Source of the DNA: Paenibacillus sp. JNUCC-31
GTDB taxonomy: Bacteria; Bacillota; Bacilli; Paenibacillales; Paenibacillaceae
DNA length: 64,000 nucleotides
Assembly (NCBI RefSeq): GCF_014844075.1
Contig: NZ_CP062165.1
Location: 4,278,001 to 4,342,000 of the forward strand
Direction of reading: 5' to 3'
The notes under the pieces were generated by a model that had not been told where the DNA came from, ran no database searches, and was given only the letters and a program-made list of their open reading frames with translations. Below are positions 26,534 to 34,835 of the stretch, one piece after another (position 1 is the first letter of the stretch; each line of letters starts with the position of its first letter). The translations under genes were made by a program, and so were the position numbers.

Positions 26534-26643
26534 TTGTCACGTCCGCAGGATAAAGTGGAATCATGGGCAGTTGCAGGAGACGATTCAGTGGTTAAAGTTG
26601 TACAATAACGTAAAGGATACAAGACAAGGACGTGGTCTAACTT

Positions 26644-27603
26644 ATGATTCGTACACTCGCGATTACACGGGATCATCAGGTTTCCGTGAATGTACCACTG
26701 ACACAGCTGGACCTCCAGGATTACGCCTGGGTATGGGCAGACTTCAACCAGCCTTCGGAAGAGGAAAGCCGATTGCTGGATACATATTTTCATTTTCACC
26801 CCTTGGCGATTGAAGATTGCTTGCATGTGCTGCAGCGGCCCAAGCTCGACTATTACGACAATTTGCAGTTCCTCGTACTGCATGCATTGAATCCGTCCAC
26901 ATTGGAAGCAGAAGAGGTGGATCTGTTCCTCGGGGCGAACTTCCTGGTTTCTTTTCATCATGGCGTATTGGAAGAAGTCGATGAAGCATGGGAGCGGTTG
27001 TTGCATCACGCACACGAACGAACCATGTGGGCCCGTGGCCCGGTGGCGGCTGCCTATACGGTGATGGACAAGCTGGTTGATCATTATTTTCCGTCACTGT
27101 TTGCCATCGAGGATGAGCTGGCTGAATTGGAGAACCGGGGCGGGCAAGAATCGGTGGAAGAGCTGATGAACCAGGTGTTTGACCTGCGCAGTCGATTGCT
27201 GAAGCTTAGACGAACGGTAGTGCCGATGCGGGATCTGCTATATCGGGTGGTCAATTCCCAACATGTGCAGCGATCAGGGGAGCATACAGCATATTTTACG
27301 GATATCTATGATCATCTGCTGAAGCTGACCGACATGATTGAAGCTGATCGGGAGATGACCGCAGACCTGAGAGACAGTTATATTTCGCTGAATTCCAACC
27401 GAATGAATGCAATTATGAAGACCCTCACGGTAATTACGACGGTCTTCATGCCACTGACACTGATTGCGGGGATCTATGGCATGAACTTTGCCTATATGCC
27501 TGAGCTGCAATGGAAATTTGGGTATGGTGCGGTGCTGCTGTTGATGTTCATTCTTGGCGGGAGTATGGTGGCCTGGTTTGTGAAACGGGGCTGGTTTAAG
27601 TAA
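26644..27603 (+). CDS. corA: CorA-family magnesium transporter
   Basis: The 319-residue protein has a large soluble N-terminal domain and two C-terminal transmembrane helices joined by the signature GIYGMNF, which marks the Mg2+ pore of CorA. FFLVSFHH-like and LRRTVVPMRDLLYRV segments fit the funnel and stalk helix. It would form a pentameric channel in the membrane. No strong Shine-Dalgarno is seen before ATG 26644 (GGACGTGG is the nearest). It stands alone between two groups of DnaA-box-like sites. Confidence 0.93.
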   Translation: MIRTLAITRDHQVSVNVPLTQLDLQDYAWVWADFNQPSEEESRLLDTYFHFHPLAIEDCLHVLQRPKLDYYDNLQFLVLHALNPSTLEAEEVDLFLGANFLVSFHHGVLEEVDEAWERLLHHAHERTMWARGPVAAAYTVMDKLVDHYFPSLFAIEDELAELENRGGQESVEELMNQVFDLRSRLLKLRRTVVPMRDLLYRVVNSQHVQRSGEHTAYFTDIYDHLLKLTDMIEADREMTADLRDSYISLNSNRMNAIMKTLTVITTVFMPLTLIAGIYGMNFAYMPELQWKFGYGAVLLLMFILGGSMVAWFVKRGWFK

Positions 27604-27637
27604 GGGATAATAGAAACTGGATAGCAAGTGAAGAGTT

Positions 27638-27662
27638 AGCGGTCTGCACAGATCGCTTCTTT
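27638..27662 (+). terminator. Terminator after corA
   Basis: AGCGGTCTG 27638-27646 pairs with CAGATCGCT 27649-27657 with one G-U pair, followed by TCTTT. Moderate strength. Confidence 0.6.
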
Positions 27663-27675
27663 AGCCTGTCTATAA

Positions 27676-27771
27676 TGTGCATAAGAGGGCAAATAGGAGT
27701 ACATATAGATTCATTTTCGGAATAGATGTCCACATGTGGATAAGATAAATGAAGAAGCATCATGTGCATAA
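27676..27771 (+). other. Second group of DnaA boxes
   Basis: TGTGCATAA 27676-27684, TGTGGATAA 27735-27743 and TGTGCATAA 27763-27771 match the box TTATNCACA exactly on the reverse strand. A fourth, imperfect box (ATGTCCACA 27726-27734) faces the middle one head to head. Confidence 0.55.
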
Positions 27772-27818
27772 CTTGGTTTAGGGGAATCTATCTGTTACGA
27801 ACAGGGTGAAAATAGTAA

Positions 27819-27846
27819 AAGGCATCTTCAGTACTGAAGACACCTT
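27819..27846 (-). terminator. Terminator of the AlkC-like gene
   Basis: On the reverse strand AAGG-TCTTCAG and CTGAAGA-CCTT form a 13-bp stem with two mismatched or wobble positions, followed by TTA and a T-rich tail. Confidence 0.6.
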
Positions 27847-27967
27847 AGGAATATTTCAAATTTCAAAAAATGGATTCCATGAGCTGAATTGTAACATGGG
27901 ATTCTTATCATGAAATGAACCCTGCTACGTTTTCATAATAAGTTGGATGGCTCTATCGTATTGTAGA

Positions 27968-29059
27968 TTACTCTGTTTGCTCCAATACAAAGGTAGCTGT
28001 AGCGGTAGGTTGTCCATTAACGACAATCGTTAGTGTATGCAAACCGGCATAATAACGTCTCGTCGTAATCACTTTGAACGATTGCTTTGTAGCAACCTTG
28101 GTTCTTCCCGTGGGATAAGTCTTATCGGAGCACTTGAAACGTTTGGGTGCCTGTTTGCCGTTTGCCTTCATATACCCAATTTCATACTCGATCCGCAGCA
28201 TCTGTGGCTGGCCGCTCTCATTGACCACATCGAACGAAAAGTGAAGCTCCTCGCCAATGACTACTGTATCCTGGGCAAGCTGAAGATGCTCAATATGTGT
28301 CGCGTTCTGCTCTACATAGCCAAAGAGACTTAATGCTTTTGGATGGCCCTTCTTCAGCAGGGAGCGGCTTGCATGACGAACAATCCAGTCGGTGTGTTCA
28401 TGCTGCCCGTACCAGCTGGAGGCCAGATCCAGAACCCGTTCCGGATGATCTTTCGAGATGTCGTTCAGATGATTGGCTACACTTTTTCTCACGTACAAGG
28501 ACTCGTCCTGCTTCAATTTATGCAAAATCGGAAGTACAGGCGTTGGATCGGTAATGAATGTCCGAAGTTTGGAACCCCACGGAAGACGCGGACGACTGCC
28601 TTCACTGGCAAGTCTGCGAATGTGTTCATCGGAACTGCCTGCCCATTCCATCATACGTTTCATCGTCTCGATCGGGTAACGTTCAATAAACGGGCGTACC
28701 GCGAACTCGGAACTGGAATAAGGTGTGAAAACGGTCAAGTACTTCATGGATAGCTCGTAGTTTTCCGATGCCAGTCCGTTCACTTCAATAAAATCCGGTA
28801 CGAACAAATACTCAACGCCTCGCATATGTGGTGCAGCCTGTTCGATAATCGTCAATGCTTCTTCATAGCTGGGAGGTAGCACTTCAGTTAGAGCCAACGT
28901 GATTCGGCGAATACGAGCTTTGAATTCCAGTTCATCCCAGCCATCGGCAAATACAAGTTCTCGGAATTGCTGTATGTTCAGCTTGGGATAAAATTGGTGC
29001 AGCTGTTCTCCCGTCCGATTGATTAAAGCGGGAGTATATTTATCTTTGAACAGTTCCAT
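27968..29059 (-). CDS. AlkC-type DNA alkylation repair protein
   Basis: The 363-residue protein has the HEAT-like repeat body of AlkC/AlkD DNA glycosylases, which remove bulky or cationic alkylated bases without base flipping. SSDEHIRRLASEGSRPRLPWG near residue 140-160 is the AlkC signature. The helical repeats (about 1-260) are followed by a beta-rich C-terminal domain (about 265-360, VVIGEELHFSFDVVN to TFVLEQTE) like the Ig-like domain reported for AlkC. AAAGGAGGCGG stands before the ATG. It is a single-gene unit. Confidence 0.87.
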   Translation of the reverse strand: MELFKDKYTPALINRTGEQLHQFYPKLNIQQFRELVFADGWDELEFKARIRRITLALTEVLPPSYEEALTIIEQAAPHMRGVEYLFVPDFIEVNGLASENYELSMKYLTVFTPYSSSEFAVRPFIERYPIETMKRMMEWAGSSDEHIRRLASEGSRPRLPWGSKLRTFITDPTPVLPILHKLKQDESLYVRKSVANHLNDISKDHPERVLDLASSWYGQHEHTDWIVRHASRSLLKKGHPKALSLFGYVEQNATHIEHLQLAQDTVVIGEELHFSFDVVNESGQPQMLRIEYEIGYMKANGKQAPKRFKCSDKTYPTGRTKVATKQSFKVITTRRYYAGLHTLTIVVNGQPTATATFVLEQTE

Positions 29060-29202
29060 AGTCCGCCTCCTTTATCTAATTCCAGTATACCTCAATTCAC
29101 TGGGATAAGAACATAAGTTCCTGTAATTTCTGTTTGTAATTTATTTTATTCGTTGAAAAGGTGCATGGATTGGAGATATGAGCAGCGGCGTGAACATGGA
29201 TG

Positions 29203-29232
29203 AAGGCACCCTCTTTCTGCAAGAGAGTGCCT
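29203..29232 (-). terminator. Terminator of the YqfQ-like gene
   Basis: AGGCAC-CTCTT pairs with AAGAG-GTGCCT round a TCTGC loop on the reverse strand; the T-run after it is weak (TTCAT). Confidence 0.5.
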
Positions 29233-29242
29233 GGGAAATGAA

Positions 29243-29872
29243 TTAGATTTTTTTGCTGCTTTTGGGACGACGTCTGGTAGAATTGGATTTACGACGGGGG
29301 TTGCTGCTGGAGCTGCGTTTACGCGGTACAGCAGTCGTTTTCTTACGGCGTTTGCGTGAGCGAGGCGGCGAATATTCTTCATAATCTTTATCCGCAACGC
29401 TTTTGTTCGTTTTTCCTTTGCCAAAAGGAAGCATACCCATCACGAGCTTCATCATGGGCGCCATCTGCTGAATGCCGCCCACGACCTTTTGCATTTTGCC
29501 GATCCCGTTCATGATGCCATCGATTCCCCCGAAGCGGTCGATCATACCCTTCAGTTCTCCAATGTTGGCCAGTGAAAAGCCTGAGGAAGATGCAGGTGCT
29601 GTCACCGGAGCAGGAGGGGCTGCAGGAGTTCCTCCGCCAAAGAGACTTCCTCCAGGTCCTCCCGGGCCTCCTGGGCTATAAGGTACAAGTCCGGATGCTT
29701 CGACCTCCTGGAATGGAGGGTAGTATGGATCTACTCCAGGATATACGGGTTGAACCTCAACTTCATTCAATGCCCGCGGCGGCATGTATGCAGATGTATA
29801 AGCCTGCCGATGCGAATGGGAAGACGGACGCTGCCGCGAGGCGGACTGGCGGTGATAATAATGCTGTGGCAT
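29243..29872 (-). CDS. YqfQ/VrrA-like protein with a basic tail
   Basis: The 209-residue protein has a His/Tyr/Pro-rich start, a Gly-Pro stretch (SPGGPGGPGGSLFGGG) and a helical core at about 98-150 (NIGELKGMIDRFGGIDGIMN, QKVVGGIQQMAPMMKLVMGM) that resembles the YqfQ/VrrA family. A very basic tail rich in RKRRKK and SSKKI follows and could bind DNA or a polyanion. A spore link is known or suspected for some relatives and is only inference here. A CATACAGTA -10-like box lies about 100 bases upstream. Confidence 0.65.
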   Translation of the reverse strand: MPQHYYHRQSASRQRPSSHSHRQAYTSAYMPPRALNEVEVQPVYPGVDPYYPPFQEVEASGLVPYSPGGPGGPGGSLFGGGTPAAPPAPVTAPASSSGFSLANIGELKGMIDRFGGIDGIMNGIGKMQKVVGGIQQMAPMMKLVMGMLPFGKGKTNKSVADKDYEEYSPPRSRKRRKKTTAVPRKRSSSSNPRRKSNSTRRRPKSSKKI

Positions 29873-30209
29873 GAACTATCACGTTCCTTCTATGTTGGAT
29901 TTCGGAATTGCGTTCCACCAGCTGTATGACAGATGTGCATAACAGACCGAGATGGAACTCCCTTTTGCTATACTGTATGTCATTCGCGGAGAGACGGCGT
30001 AGGCGGTTATCCCGGAAAACGGGATATTTGCGGATTTGGGCGCAGAGGGAGATAAGAGGTTTAGAGTTGGGTGGCCTAGTTTAGACACAAATTTGTAACA
30101 TTTTAAAGGTATAAAATCATACATGATTAATCGGATATATAGAGGTGAATAATGGGAAAAATCGTGATATAGCAGGGATTGTACGCGAGGGAAGGACAAT
30201 AGTACCTGT
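29873..30209. other. Spacer between divergent yqfQ-like and yerC genes
   Basis: Non-coding. It holds a perfect DnaA box (TGTGCATAA 29934-29942), a perfect 7-bp hairpin TATCCCG/CGGGATA at 30008-30026 with a GAAAA loop, and on the reverse strand CATACAGTA (29979-29971), similar to a mother-cell sporulation -10 box for the YqfQ-like gene. Confidence 0.4.
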
Positions 30210-30223
30210 TGAAAGCGGTAACA
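30210..30223 (+). promoter_or_regulatory. Catabolite-responsive element (cre) 1
   Basis: TGAAAGCGGTAACA matches the B. subtilis cre consensus TGWNANCGNTNWCA at every position. Its centre lies about 80 bases before the predicted yerC start of transcription. Confidence 0.6.
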
Positions 30224-30245
30224 TGTATTTTTATTCTGTACTGCG

Positions 30246-30259
30246 TGAAAACGGTAACG
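30246..30259 (+). promoter_or_regulatory. Catabolite-responsive element (cre) 2
   Basis: TGAAAACGGTAACG matches cre with one mismatch (last base). It abuts the -35 box, centred near -43, and is 36 bases from cre 1. Confidence 0.5.
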
Positions 30260-30260
30260 C

Positions 30261-30289
30261 TTGAAATACCAACTCAGGGTTAGTACAAT
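30261..30289 (+). promoter_or_regulatory. Sigma-A promoter of yerC-cbiX
   Basis: TTGAAA 30261-30266, 17 bases, TACAAT 30284-30289; transcription would begin near 30296, about 30 bases before yerC. Confidence 0.75.
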
Positions 30290-30325
30290 GTAGGTACACA
30301 GTAACCGCTAGGGGATGATGATGAA

Positions 30326-30616
30326 ATGCAGCTGAAAAAGCTAAATGATAAAAGTATTGAACAACTATTTGAGGCCATTTTGACTCTGAAAGATATTGAA
30401 GAGTGTTATGTATTTTTTGATGACCTCTGCACGGTAAACGAGATTCAATCCATGTCCCAGCGGCTGGAAGTAGCCCGTATGCTTGGTAAAGGAAATACGT
30501 ATAACCAGATTGAAGCAGAGACGGGAGCAAGTACCGCTACGATCTCTCGTGTTAAACGCTGCCTGAATTACGGCAATGACGGGTATAAAATGACGCTGGA
30601 ACGCCTGGGACGCTAA
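30326..30616 (+). CDS. yerC: YerC/YecD-family TrpR-like protein
   Basis: A 96-residue helix-turn-helix protein of the TrpR superfamily. Family segments are IEECYVFFDDLCTVNEIQSMSQRLEVARML and the recognition region TYNQIEAETGASTATISRVKRCLNYG. The fold suggests DNA binding, though the family's target and ligand are not settled. GGGGATGATGA precedes the ATG. cbiX follows after three bases, so the two form an operon behind a promoter with tandem cre sites. Confidence 0.93.
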   Translation: MQLKKLNDKSIEQLFEAILTLKDIEECYVFFDDLCTVNEIQSMSQRLEVARMLGKGNTYNQIEAETGASTATISRVKRCLNYGNDGYKMTLERLGR

Positions 30617-30619
30617 GCA

Positions 30620-31399
30620 ATGAAGAAACCGGGTGTACTTATCATTAGTCACGGTTCTCAGGAGAAGACCTGGGTGGAATCCGTCGATGACGCGGTCTCC
30701 CGGTTGAATCTGCCTGAATCATTACCCGTTGAAGCCGGGTTTCTTGAACTTGTGGAAAGACGCCTGATCCAGGACGGTATCGACCGACTGGAAGCACAAG
30801 GCGTAACGGACATCCTGGTGGTACCGTTGTTTGTTTCATCCGGTAGTACACATGTGGATGAAATTGAATATGCCATCGGTGCCAAAGACGCTCCGGAACG
30901 CGAGACGGATCTGGAACCGTTCCACGTAAATGCGCGGGTTCACTTCGGTTATCCTGTGGATAATGATCCGGACATTGCAGTCATGGTATGGGATAAAGTA
31001 AAATCCCTGTCGCGGCAACCAGAACAGGAGACGATTCTGTTAATAGGACACGGTAGTATCCACAATGGATTCCGTCAGCGCTGGGAAGCAGGTATTTCTT
31101 CACTCGCACAGCGGGTGCAGGAAGTTAGCGGAGTCGCTCATACCGATTATGCGCTGCTAAATCCGGATAGTGTGTACGACAAGGCGAAATACTGGAGTGA
31201 AGAGCGGGGGAGTCGGGTTATTGTGGCGCCGCTGTTTTTGAGTGCCGGTTATTTCACCATGAAGGTGATCCCGGGCCGACTGAAGGAACTGGATTACGCG
31301 TATAGTGGTGAGACGCTGCTTCCACATCCGCTGTTAGGAACGTGGCTGGAGCGCCAGATTCGAATTTTGCTGGACCGATGCAGTGAGGCCAAGGTTTAG
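30620..31399 (+). CDS. cbiX: CbiX/SirB-type sirohydrochlorin chelatase
   Basis: A 259-residue class II chelatase inserting Fe2+ or Co2+ into sirohydrochlorin, on the path to siroheme or cobalamin. Two tandem CbiX domains are visible: IISHGSQEKTW near residue 8 with VPLFVSSGSTHVDEIEYAI, and LLIGHGSIHNGF near 141 with VAPLFLSAGYFTMKVIPGRL. The histidines of both HGS motifs are expected metal or catalytic residues. No other siroheme genes are nearby. The ribosome site is weak, suggesting coupling to yerC. Confidence 0.87.
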   Translation: MKKPGVLIISHGSQEKTWVESVDDAVSRLNLPESLPVEAGFLELVERRLIQDGIDRLEAQGVTDILVVPLFVSSGSTHVDEIEYAIGAKDAPERETDLEPFHVNARVHFGYPVDNDPDIAVMVWDKVKSLSRQPEQETILLIGHGSIHNGFRQRWEAGISSLAQRVQEVSGVAHTDYALLNPDSVYDKAKYWSEERGSRVIVAPLFLSAGYFTMKVIPGRLKELDYAYSGETLLPHPLLGTWLERQIRILLDRCSEAKV

Positions 31400-31461
31400 T
31401 TCAGGGAAAACAGGTCGCTGTTAGCGATTATTCCCGTTATCTCTAACAATAGCTTAAACAC

Positions 31462-31487
31462 AAACGGCAGAAATGCCGTTTTTTTGT
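31462..31487 (+). terminator. First terminator after cbiX
   Basis: AAACGGCA and TGCCGTTT form a perfect stem over a GAAA loop, followed by a T-run. Confidence 0.9.
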
Positions 31488-31505
31488 TTTGTATAAACTT
31501 TAGAT

Positions 31506-31535
31506 AAACACGCCGAAGCAGGGCGTGTTTTTTTT
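31506..31535 (+). terminator. Second terminator after cbiX
   Basis: AAACACGCC 31506-31514 and GGCGTGTTT 31522-31530 pair, followed by more T residues. It backs up the first terminator. Confidence 0.88.
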
Positions 31536-31666
31536 GTATTAGGAAAAACCCTCTTCGAGCCGAAGTTCCGGGTTCAATCCGTTCATACAGAGTGGAGGGT
31601 GAGGGTTCTAGCTCAGAAATGATTCTCTTTACAGGAAAGTTTTTGTCTGATAAGATGTCAACATTC

Positions 31667-31703
31667 AATTGTTAACCTATAAAATAATTTTGGGTTAACA
31701 ATT
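31667..31703 (+). promoter_or_regulatory. BirA operator of the biotin operon
   Basis: AATTGTTAACC 31667-31677 and GGTTAACAATT 31693-31703 are perfect inverted halves 15 bases apart, the known BirA operator pattern. TATAAAAT between the halves (31678-31685) can be the -10 box, so bound BirA-biotinyl-AMP would block the promoter. Confidence 0.92.
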
Positions 31704-31731
31704 GAAATGATCTAACGGAAGGTGATATCTT

Positions 31732-33090
31732 GTGACACATTATGAACGGCTTGCAGCTATAAATAAGGCCCATTTATGGAACCCTTTTACGCAGATGAAA
31801 GATTACAATAACTCCGATCCTCTCATCATTGAACGAGGCGAAGGCGTCATGCTGTATGACATCCAGGGACGTGCTTATTATGATGGATTCTCCTCGGTTT
31901 GGCTTAACGTTCACGGACATAACATACCCGAGCTGAACCAAGCTATAACGGATCAGTTGGAACGTGTTGCACATTCTACGTTACTCGGAATGGCTAATGT
32001 GCCTGCTATAGAACTTGCAGAGAAATTAGTAGAGATCTCCCCAGAGGGATTAAATAAAGTATTTTATTCCGATTCGGGAGCAACCGGTGTCGAGATCGCA
32101 GTGAAAATGGCATTTCAATACTGGAAGAACCGGGGAGAAACCGGTAAAACGAAGTTTATCACGATGAAACAAGCCTATCACGGAGATACGATTGGTGCGG
32201 TAAGTGTCGGTGCAATTCCGTTGTACCATGATGTGTTCCGTCCGATGCTGTTTCCTACTCATGTCATTCCATATCCTTACGTTTATCGACATGAGGACGG
32301 CGAGCGAGAAGCCATGCAAGCCACGATAACCGCGTTACGCAATTTACTTGAAACCAGTGCAGGTGAAATCGCGGCTATTATTGTGGAGCCGATTGTGCAA
32401 GGGGCTAGTGGCATCCTGATTATGCCAGAGGGATGTCTACGCGAGATGGCAGCACTTTGCCGTACATATGGCGTACTGTTCATAGCCGATGAGGTGGCGA
32501 CAGGGTTCGGTCGGACAGGCGCTATGTTTGCTTGTGATCTGGAAGAGGTATCACCTGATTTGATGGTGATAGGCAAAGGCCTTACAGGCGGCTACTTACC
32601 TGTGGCTGCGACACTGGCAACGGATGATGTGTACAACGCATTTTATGCTGATTACGAAGAGCAGAAAACATTTTTCCACGGTCATTCTTTCACAGGTAAC
32701 CCGCTCGGTTGTGCAGTAGCTTTGGCTAACTTGAAACTATTTGAAGAGCGCAACTTGGTAGAAGGTGTAAGAGCCAAGGCGACTTTTGTGGAGCGCAAGC
32801 TCGCAGTGCTTAAAGATTGCCCGCATGTCGGTGATATCAGGCAGAAGGGTTTGATGGTAGGAATTGAGCTTGTACGGGATAAGGTGACTCGCGAACCTTA
32901 CGATTGGCCCGAACGCATCGGCGTTCGTGTAACCGGGCGGGCCAGAGAGCTTGGCATGCTTACGAGACCGCTTGGTAATGTTGTGGTGTTCATTCCTCCT
33001 CTTGCCAGCACTGAGGCTGAGCTTGATGCAATGACTGATATCCTGATGCAATCCATCTTTGATGTCACTGAGGGTGGTTTGGAAACGTGA
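31732..33090 (+). CDS. bioA: 7,8-diaminononanoate synthase
   Basis: BioA transaminates KAPA to DAPA with S-adenosylmethionine, or lysine in some Bacillus-type enzymes, as amino donor. The 452-residue class III aminotransferase has [12 protein letters not shown] at the start, [20 protein letters not shown], the PLP aspartate in [15 protein letters not shown], and the Schiff-base lysine in [16 protein letters not shown] 31732 follows AAGGTGATATCT. It is the first gene behind the BirA operator and its stop overlaps bioD by four bases. Confidence 0.96.
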   Translation: MTHYERLAAINKAHLWNPFTQMKDYNNSDPLIIERGEGVMLYDIQGRAYYDGFSSVWLNVHGHNIPELNQAITDQLERVAHSTLLGMANVPAIELAEKLVEISPEGLNKVFYSDSGATGVEIAVKMAFQYWKNRGETGKTKFITMKQAYHGDTIGAVSVGAIPLYHDVFRPMLFPTHVIPYPYVYRHEDGEREAMQATITALRNLLETSAGEIAAIIVEPIVQGASGILIMPEGCLREMAALCRTYGVLFIADEVATGFGRTGAMFACDLEEVSPDLMVIGKGLTGGYLPVAATLATDDVYNAFYADYEEQKTFFHGHSFTGNPLGCAVALANLKLFEERNLVEGVRAKATFVERKLAVLKDCPHVGDIRQKGLMVGIELVRDKVTREPYDWPERIGVRVTGRARELGMLTRPLGNVVVFIPPLASTEAELDAMTDILMQSIFDVTEGGLET

Positions 33091-33821
33091 ATGTCATTCG
33101 CGGATTATTCGTAACAGGCACGGACACCGATGTTGGAAAAACAATCGTTACAGGGGCTCTTGCTGCTGCGCTTCGTGCTGAAAATCTGAATGTAGGCGTC
33201 TGGAAGCCCGTGCAGTCCGGTGCACTTCTTGGCAGCGGAGAAACCGATGCAGAACGTCTATTGCAATACACCGGAATTCATGAACGTGCCGAGGATGTGG
33301 CGTCATTTACCTTCCAAGCTCCAGTGACCCCGATGCTCGCTGCCAAGCAGGATGGAGTGACGATTACGTTACAGGAGATCATCAACGCTGGTCAGCCGCT
33401 GGCAGATCGATACGAATCAGTACTCATCGAAGGGGCAGGCGGCGTCGCTGTTCCATTGACTGAAGACTCTTTTGTGGTGGATTTAATCTCGGAGCTTCGG
33501 ATACCAGCTCTGATCGTTGCACGCTCAGGACTAGGTACAATTAATCACACACTTCTTACGGTGTCATACCTGCAGCAGCATGGGATTCCGATCATAGGTT
33601 TTATTCTGAACGATGGTGAATCTGACGAGATTTATAACGATTCCAGCATCACAACAAACGCGGAGCTGATTGAACGTAATTGCGGCATCCCCTTTCTTGG
33701 GCGCTTTCCACGCTTAATGGATGAATTAAATACGGAATTGTTGATCCAGGTGATTCGAGAGAAGATCCAGTTAACACCAATCAGACAGGCACTAACAGTT
33801 CAATTCATGGAGGAGGAATGA
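33087..33821 (+). CDS. bioD: Dethiobiotin synthetase
   Basis: BioD closes the ureido ring of DAPA with CO2 and ATP. The 244-residue protein has the P-loop [18 protein letters not shown] at the start, VWKPVQSG and [11 protein letters not shown], all typical. The GTG start overlaps the bioA stop (GTGA). Its 3' end carries a GGAGGAGG motif that serves as the bioB ribosome site. Confidence 0.96.
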   Translation: MNVIRGLFVTGTDTDVGKTIVTGALAAALRAENLNVGVWKPVQSGALLGSGETDAERLLQYTGIHERAEDVASFTFQAPVTPMLAAKQDGVTITLQEIINAGQPLADRYESVLIEGAGGVAVPLTEDSFVVDLISELRIPALIVARSGLGTINHTLLTVSYLQQHGIPIIGFILNDGESDEIYNDSSITTNAELIERNCGIPFLGRFPRLMDELNTELLIQVIREKIQLTPIRQALTVQFMEEE

Positions 33822-33823
33822 AT

Positions 33824-34822
33824 ATGAAAACAACGGTAACTAATCTAGTATGGTCGTCGCTTGCGGACCGATCGTTGAAGGGCGAATGTTTAACAATGGA
33901 AGAAGGACTTGCCGTGCTTGAAGCAAACGACGATGAGGTACTGCCGCTGATGCAAGCGGCTTTTCAAGTGAGACAATATTTTTACGGCAAAAAAGTGAAG
34001 CTGAATATGATCATCAACGCCAAAAGCGGCTTTTGTCCCGAAGACTGCGGGTATTGTTCACAATCCATCGTGTCCACCGCTCCCATCCAAAAATACAGCT
34101 TGCTTGACAAAGAAACGCTGCTTGCAGGAGCAAATGAAGCTATGGCTCGTAAAGCAGGAACCTACTGCATTGTAGCTTCAGGCAAGGGTCCCACGAATAA
34201 GGAGCTGGATCAAGTTGTAGAGGCAGTAAAAGAAATCCGTCAAACGATGCCACTTAAAATCTGTGCTTGTCTAGGAATCTTAAAGGACGGTCAAGCAGAA
34301 CGTTTGGCCGAAGCAGGTGTACACCGATACAATCACAACCTGAACACAAGCAAAGCCAATTATCCGTCGATCACCACAACGCATACCTATGACCAGCGAA
34401 TTGAAACCGTGGAAAAGGTAAAAGCATATGGTATGTCCCCCTGCTCCGGGGTCATTATCGGTATGGGGGAGAGTAATCAGGAGATTGTTGAGATGGCTTT
34501 GGCACTCCGTGAGCTTGATGCCGATTCAATTCCGATTAATTTCCTGAATGCGATACCGGGAACCCCTCTGGAAGGAGCAGGACGCACACCGGCTATGAAG
34601 GCGCTTAAGGTACTGGCACTATTTCGGTTCATCTGCCCATCCAAAGAGATTCGTGTCGCGGGCGGACGTGAGATCAACCTGCGTACATTGCAACCTTTGT
34701 CACTGTATGCTGCCAATTCACTCTTTGTAGGTGACTATCTAACAACAGCAGGTCAAGAAATCTCGAACGATCATCAAATGATTGAAGATTTGGGCTTTGA
34801 GATTGAGCTAAATGCTCTTTAA
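33824..34822 (+). CDS. bioB: Biotin synthase
   Basis: Radical-SAM enzyme inserting sulfur into dethiobiotin. The 332-residue protein shows the cluster motif GFCPEDCGYCSQS (CxxxCxxC), then YCIVASGKGP and PINFLNAIPGTPL. The conserved R of NLRTLQP near the end is consistent with the auxiliary cluster. ATG 33824 is preferred to ATG 33818 because GAGGAGG then has seven-base spacing; the choice adds or removes two residues. Confidence 0.96.
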   Translation: MKTTVTNLVWSSLADRSLKGECLTMEEGLAVLEANDDEVLPLMQAAFQVRQYFYGKKVKLNMIINAKSGFCPEDCGYCSQSIVSTAPIQKYSLLDKETLLAGANEAMARKAGTYCIVASGKGPTNKELDQVVEAVKEIRQTMPLKICACLGILKDGQAERLAEAGVHRYNHNLNTSKANYPSITTTHTYDQRIETVEKVKAYGMSPCSGVIIGMGESNQEIVEMALALRELDADSIPINFLNAIPGTPLEGAGRTPAMKALKVLALFRFICPSKEIRVAGGREINLRTLQPLSLYAANSLFVGDYLTTAGQEISNDHQMIEDLGFEIELNAL

Positions 34823-34835
34823 GGCGGTACAGACT

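Noticed and set aside
26349..26813. 154-codon frame over the DnaA-box group
   Set aside because: It runs into corA in another frame, crosses the pit terminator and looks like composition only.
29146..29424. 92-codon reverse frame inside the YqfQ-like gene
   Set aside because: A frame-shifted shadow of the basic tail of the real gene.
31560..31600. GGGTTCAATCC, resembling a tRNA T-loop
   Set aside because: No acceptor stem, anticodon arm or D-arm can be built round it.
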